Assembly: GCA_022410635.1 (NCBI GenBank)
Contig: JAJVDF010000450.1
Span: 233,540 to 297,539 of the forward strand
Direction: 5' to 3'
Source of the DNA: Tretioscincus oriximinensis
Lineage: Eukaryota > Chordata > Lepidosauria > Squamata > Gymnophthalmidae
DNA length: 64,000 bases
Translations under genes and position numbers: made by a program
The notes under the pieces: model-generated
The model's input: only the letters and a program-made list of their open reading frames with translations
What the model was told of the DNA's origin: nothing
Database searches by the model: none
Shown: positions 58,730 through 64,000 of the stretch, piece by piece
Layout: every line of letters begins with the position of its first letter
Position numbering within the stretch: position 1 is the first letter of the stretch

Positions 58730-61395
58730 AGCCAAAGCAGATTTAGTTAGGCAAGAAATTAAGACAGGGAAACTTTTAGTCTTTCTGGACCACTGTCAAT
58801 AAACCAGTAAATCGAAACATGATTTGAGAAGATGAGAAGCGATTCACTGTCTTGCTGATTCCTATACATTGGCTGGTAATGGATAGATACCATGAGATGT
58901 TTGCAGTATAATCCTGTTCCAAGCTGCCTCATTAATTTCTACCCCTTTAAATCTTGTTTTAATTCCAAGCAAGTGTGTACAGTGTATAAGGGTAGCCTAA
59001 AGCTCAGTTCAAGTTCATAATGTAGTGAGAATTAACTGATGTGATTCCTATCTTCTAAAGAAACAGACTAATTGTAATTATCTCCACTAGATCATTGCTT
59101 GTGGTTAGGAGAAAGATAATAAGGGAAATTCAAAAAAACAGTAATATGCATATAGATTATAAAATGTAATATTGAATCCANTGCACTAGGTTAAAGGTCC
59201 TGGTGATACATTTGTTGGAAATCCTTTTCAGGACTGTGTTTAATCCACCTTCATCCACCGTGCACCCCCAGTTTAGTCTAGAAAAACAACAACAGATGAA
59301 GCTAATTTTTCAGGAATGAAAAAGATTTAAAAGTAAATATGTGTTCAGGACATTAATATACTACTACATTATTATACTACTACATATTTCAGTTTGCTTT
59401 TAATTATAATTGCCAATATTAGAAACATGATACTGAAATTTTAACTATAAATATCAATATTAGTAATATGTTGAATAATGATCATAATTTTAATATACTT
59501 TATATTACAGGTGCTAAATAAATCTGGTAAATAATAAAATAAGCCCTCTACAAATACTCTTTTCTTTTTATCACTTGGGTTTAGGAAGGTAGAAACTATT
59601 GGAAAGATCTTTGATCTATTTAGTTCTATATTGACTCATGGCAGAAGATTCCAATGTGGAATTCAATTCTGAGACTTCCTTAGACCTTTCTGCAGGGGCG
59701 TAAGATTAAAATAAGAACTTTTAAATGCAAATAGTTTTTAGGTATGGTATTCGGGGAATTTCTACAGTTGCTTTTGCTCTGGAACATAAGCCTCATAATC
59801 CTCTTTTGGGTCTCATCTGTGCATTCATTATTGATACTCAATCTCCTTTAGAATGGTGCTTAATTTAGATTAAAAAATGTTGAATCTGTATTTCTGGTAT
59901 ACTTGATTAAACAGATCTTCTAGTGTGCCATTAAGGGAGAGCATGGGACTACCATTTGGATAGCATGTTAAAACACGCCACCAATGGATGGCGTTTTGAA
60001 AACCTTAGAAGGATTGGTGTGCGTCTGCTTGAACCAGCACTTTTGTGCAGGTCCATGTCTTGGCATGTCCAAATGACTGTGTTTCACTGGGCCAGGCCTG
60101 GAATCCACATCGCAATTACTCTTTAAATGTTTTAAGTAAAAGTATACTTATTTTAAATAACACTAAACAGTATAGATAATTCTTGCTTTCCAAATACATG
60201 TGGAAAGTCCATTTCTTTATGAGCTTGAGACTGGCCCTGATAAATCTTCTTCACTTCTGAAGAATGAGTTTAATCTGCTTTTTTCCTGAACTGAGCCAGG
60301 TATTGATTTAGTCATAGGAGCCCAGAGGAGAGTGTGGGGACGCAAGGAAAACAACAACTAGGATTCTTGACTAATAANCAATAATTTGGACAAATTCATT
60401 TACAAAATGCAAAACGTTTCTATTAGAAGCTTCTAATTCACAAAAACAAAGATTAAAACTAGAGTAAAATCTAATTTAAATAAAGCTATGAATTACAAAC
60501 TAGACAAACTATGGATCAGAAAAAAATAACTGTTCATAGAGGAAATGCCTTGGTGAGAAGACTCGTCTTCAGTGGATNCCTAAAAACTGTAAGCATGGAT
60601 GCTCAGTAGACTGCATGGATACATACAAACACTATCCTATTCCTTACTGTGGGGAAATGCCCTCTGAACACAAATGTAACTAACCATTTATCATTTAAGA
60701 GTATCAATTGTCATAGCAATTTTTAAGACTGTGGGGAAGCTAATGACATTCTTGCTTTTGTATACCTGAATAATCTAGAATCTGGTTCATTAAGCAAAAT
60801 AGAAGACCCATGTCTCCCATATTTCCATGTACTTCATGCCTGCCACCTTGTGGNCACTGCACTGTTGTAACACCAAATATTTATTTCACATATTTGGACA
60901 CGATAAAAGCATGTTCCAACTGCTTTTTGGTTGATATAACAGAATTTAGAAGTTGAAAAAAAAAGTTGTGTTGGTCTGTAGTTTACCATTTTAGTCTTGA
61001 TACAGAACTGGTCTATAGGGGAGCCTTTTTTTCTTCAGTCTTTGTAATTAACTGTTGAACCTTTGATAGCAATTTTAAAAACAAAACTGGAATCCTGAAA
61101 ACTTATTGTATTTTGTGCCATAAAAGATTCACTTGTTGTAATTTTCCAAGGGATTTTTAGGAAAGATGAATAAAAAATAGGAAGGGGTGCTTTTAAGAAG
61201 AGTTGATTTACAGTGGGTGGGTGTTTTATATGGCAAAAAATAATCCAAGTTTGAAGGCTGTCAGCTGATAGAGTCAGATATATGTTTTCAGGATATTTTT
61301 CAAATATTGGGATTTCAGTGAAAAGGGTTCTTCAGTTATACACACTCATCAATAAGGATACAGAATCCTATGGACAACGCAATATATTATCACAA
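58730..61395. other. AT-rich non-coding DNA
   Basis: No gene. A slightly GC-richer, repeat-like patch near 59960-60110 is unassigned. Confidence 0.4.
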
Positions 61396-61403
61396 TTGGA
61401 ATA

Positions 61404-61411
61404 CTATTCTT
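61404..61411. repeat. target-site duplication, left (hAT 61412-61759)
   Basis: ctattctt matches ctattgtt at 61760-61767 at 7 of 8 positions. Confidence 0.75.
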
Positions 61412-61759
61412 CAGTGCTTTTTTTCTAGAAAAAAAGGTGACGGTACTAACGCCGGCGAGGGGGGGAGGGGGGGCGTTACCCCCTGCCGCTGCCACTAACA
61501 CCACAGTACCGGCACCTTTTATTTAGGCGGGGCGGCGTTAGCCCACCACCACCGCCGCTAACGCCGCAGTACCGGCACATTTTATTTAGGCGGGGGCGTT
61601 AGCGGGGGGCGGCGTTAGTATCGTCACCTTTTTTCCTAGAAAAAAAGCACTGACGAATAGTATTCCAACCCCCCGCCGCTGCCGCCGCCCCCCGCCCCCC
61701 GCCTAAATAAAAGGTGCCGGAACTGCGTACCGGCGCGTTCCATCACAAAAAAAGCCCTG
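61412..61759. mobile_element. GC-rich hAT MITE with an internal inverted copy of its own end and flank
   Basis: The left end is CAGTGCTTTTTTTCTAG and the right end on the minus strand is CAGGGCTTTTTTTGTGATGG. Both are hAT-like with an 8-bp duplication around them. Internal units with 'cagtaccggcac(c/a)tttt' and 'atttaggcggg' repeat about every 64 bp (61503 and 61567). Segment 61611-61668 is an inverted copy of 61396-61453, which includes 16 bp of DNA outside the element. Confidence 0.8.
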
Positions 61760-61767
61760 CTATTGTT
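61760..61767. repeat. target-site duplication, right (hAT 61412-61759)
   Basis: ctattgtt, 7 of 8 identical to 61404-61411. Confidence 0.75.
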
Positions 61768-61769
61768 TA

Positions 61770-63585
61770 TTATAAATACTGATAGTATTTTAGTGATCAT
61801 GTATAAATCACTTCTGAATTGCTAATAAAAGCTTGTGACATGTTGCAGATTCTATAATATTCTCAAACTAAGATAGTTTGTCAGAATGTACATGCATTTC
61901 TATAGTTTTTTCTATCTTGGCCTCTTGTACCATTAATTCTAANGTTAAACCCAATAATAACAAATAAACATACTCTTGTAATTGGTATATAATTCTTAAT
62001 AAGTACTATGATTGTACAGTACGGGTGATTTGTTCCTTGATANTTGAAATTTAATTTTCCCTCCTTCTTTTGAATAATAAAGTATTACCAATCATATTTA
62101 ATACTACTTGTAACATGTAAATTCTGCTATTGCTACTGCTGCCACTTCTGTTTATGTAAGGGGTGTGACTGTGCATGCTTGCATTCTATTTTCCTCCTCT
62201 TGCATTTGATAAATTAAAATTGAATATCAGCAGAAACAGTATTGACAGGTTATCTTGTAAATCCTTCTTAGACATTGTGGGGGAAAACCTAATTACATTT
62301 GACCTTTCACAGTTGGGATGGTTTCTGACACCTTCATATTTTTGAGAAGATGGATATCTATTCGAGATTTGCACGGAAAAGAGAAGCATGTTTTTCCTCT
62401 GTGCCTTGACATCTCCAATTCCATTTGAATTTTCTTTGTACAGATGATCATTGTAGAAATTATTTTTACTGCTGTAATTGGAAAAGGTATATTACGTTTC
62501 TTTGAAGCTTCTTTTTCCTATATTGCATGCAATTAAGTTTCATTGGATGTGATGAGGCTCAAGTCCACTTAAGATTGCCTAAAGATCATACCACTAATTT
62601 TTTAATGGGGCTGAGCTGAATTTTCATGCATTTTAATTTTAGTGCAGAGTTGTGCAAAAGAATATATTTTCAACAGTAGCTATGCAAATTGCAACAGAAT
62701 GAGTTCTAGAGACTAATCACAGTTGAACATGGTCAAAATTATGCATAAATCTGTGTTTATAGTACATCTGTGTAAGCACAGGGTTTTTATTTTATTTATT
62801 AAATTTTTGTCCTATAGAACATTAAAATTAATTGCACAAGACAAGAAAACAAAGGTTAAGTAATAAAGAAAAGGGGAAAGAGAAAAACGACAGAAAAAAA
62901 ATCTAAATGCAAAACTTATTGGATTATAGGCTCCCTTATAACTAAGTGTTCTGTATGTGTGGGAAAGGATATATACAGGATATTAAAATGTGGATGCAGG
63001 TAGACATTTACCCCCAAGTTATTAGTTTATGAAAAACATTGTATGCATTAAAATGTACTTCCCACACAGATGTTTGTAGCAGCCTTCATTCACCTCCACA
63101 TTAGAGCATACTACTCCTATCAACAGTAGTTATCTATTAATTGACTTTTCGATTTCTGTGATTGGGAAAATGCCTTTATTCAGTGATTGGTTACATATAT
63201 TACTATTCACTTGGTCTTATAATATTCTTTCAGTTTTAAGGCATCAATCATTTCAATGATTCAGATTTGTACCACACCAAAGATGTGCTGAACTGTACTG
63301 AATGTGTGCAGTAGTTAGAACCCAAGGATTATTAGGTACTTTTCCAACAGTCCTAGTTCTCTTTAACTCTCCTCTCTTATACATGTTGTGCTTTGCTAAC
63401 AGCAGTTCAGCGCATCCCAATTCACTGCTCAATTTTACATAGCTTATCTGTGCATTACTTGCCTCCAGGTGCCTTACAGAAGCCAGACTTGTGACTTATA
63501 GCACTCAATCTTTCGCTTCTCTACTTGATCCAGCATATCCAGTATTCTGCATACACCAACTGTGCAATCCACTCTTTTTTATTTT
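61770..63585. other. AT-rich non-coding DNA
   Basis: No gene or clear repeat recognised. Confidence 0.45.
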
Positions 63586-63587
63586 TA

Positions 63588-63900
63588 AATCTAAATAGGA
63601 ATTCTTTAAAGTTTGACATTTTGATCAACAACCTGGAAACTCACTTCTGGGGTCCCTGGGGTTCCAGGAGAGAGGCCCTGGAGTTTTGGCCATTTTAGAA
63701 GCTTAAAAAGCAGGTTTTTTCCTGCAAAAACAAGCCCCAGAGAGGGGAGGAGCTTGCTGGTGAAGTCAGAGGGAGGAGCTAGCAAACCAGCTCAGTCACT
63801 TCCTCTTTCCAGCACAAGGAAGAAGGGCAGAAAATCACCAGGAGAGAGGCCCTGGAGTTTTGGCCATTTTAGAAAACTAAAAGACAATTCTATTTAGATT
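63588..63900. mobile_element. unclassified 313-bp element with inverted ends and a 37-bp internal direct repeat
   Basis: aatctaaataggaatt at the left (63588-63603) and, on the minus strand, aatctaaatagaatt at the right (63886-63900) form inverted ends with one indel. Inside, 63664-63700 and 63838-63874 are identical 37-bp direct repeats (ccaggagagaggccctgg followed by agttttggccattttagaa). The centre is GC-richer than the flanks. I do not recognise the family. Confidence 0.5.
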
Positions 63901-63901
63901 G

Positions 63902-64000
63902 TATATATATTCTCTTTAAAATACGAACCAATAATAATAATAAAAACCCTGTTCAGCTGTGAGGTAAGCTCTGAAATTTTGTTGTTACATTTGGGTACGA
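63902..64000. other. AT-rich non-coding DNA to window end
   Basis: A short (aat)n run at about 63928-63943. Nothing else recognised. Confidence 0.4.

Overview
The window looks like a draft-assembly piece of a vertebrate nuclear genome, most likely a squamate reptile (lizard or gecko-like). It is AT-rich and carries scattered single N bases and one 625-base N run (34658-35282). Its repeats include L2/CR1-type LINE 3' ends, a CR1 3' end with the ATTCTATG-type terminus, an RTE-BovB fragment, an L1, tRNA-derived SINEs with a LINE-like tail, and many foldback DNA transposons. The host call rests on this repeat mixture and on recall of reptile repeats. It was not tested by a search.

I see no convincing intact protein-coding gene. 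All long open frames are explained by retrotransposon remnants (19810-20139, 34184-34657, 35325-35895), low-complexity DNA (30310-30735 and 27141-27201), the N run, or chance. One short frame at 10494-10646 resembles the membrane-anchor segment of the mitochondrial import co-chaperone DNAJC19 and may be a pseudogene scrap. The window is therefore best read as a gene desert or the inside of a very large intron.

Layout. 1-10 kb: mostly unique AT-rich DNA with short LINE tails. 10-13.6 kb: a dense cluster with an LTR-like block, the DNAJC19-like scrap, a TATA-containing element (A), and a SINE nested in a hAT transposon that has a near-perfect 8-bp target duplication. 16-24 kb: a small hAT MITE, LINE tails, an L2/CR1-type LINE with its reverse-transcriptase C-terminus, full-length SINEs and microsatellites. 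25-31 kb: a CR1 scrap with an ORF1-like stretch, BovB, a Tc1 foldback, a CpG-rich element (B) sharing motifs with A, and a 425-bp polypurine tract. 33-36 kb: minus-strand L2 and L1 remnants. 39-41 kb: nested SINEs. 52-53 kb: a palindromic repeat. 55-59 kb: a Harbinger-like element, a possible third member (C) of the A/B family, and a 738-bp hAT element made of successive hairpins. 61.4-61.8 kb: a hAT MITE whose internal inverted copy includes its own flanking host DNA. 63.6-63.9 kb: an unclassified element with inverted ends and a 37-bp internal direct repeat.

The most notable material is structural. There are several foldback elements, two with clear 8-bp target duplications, and a candidate TATA-bearing non-autonomous element family (A/B/C) with hairpins just upstream of the TATA box.
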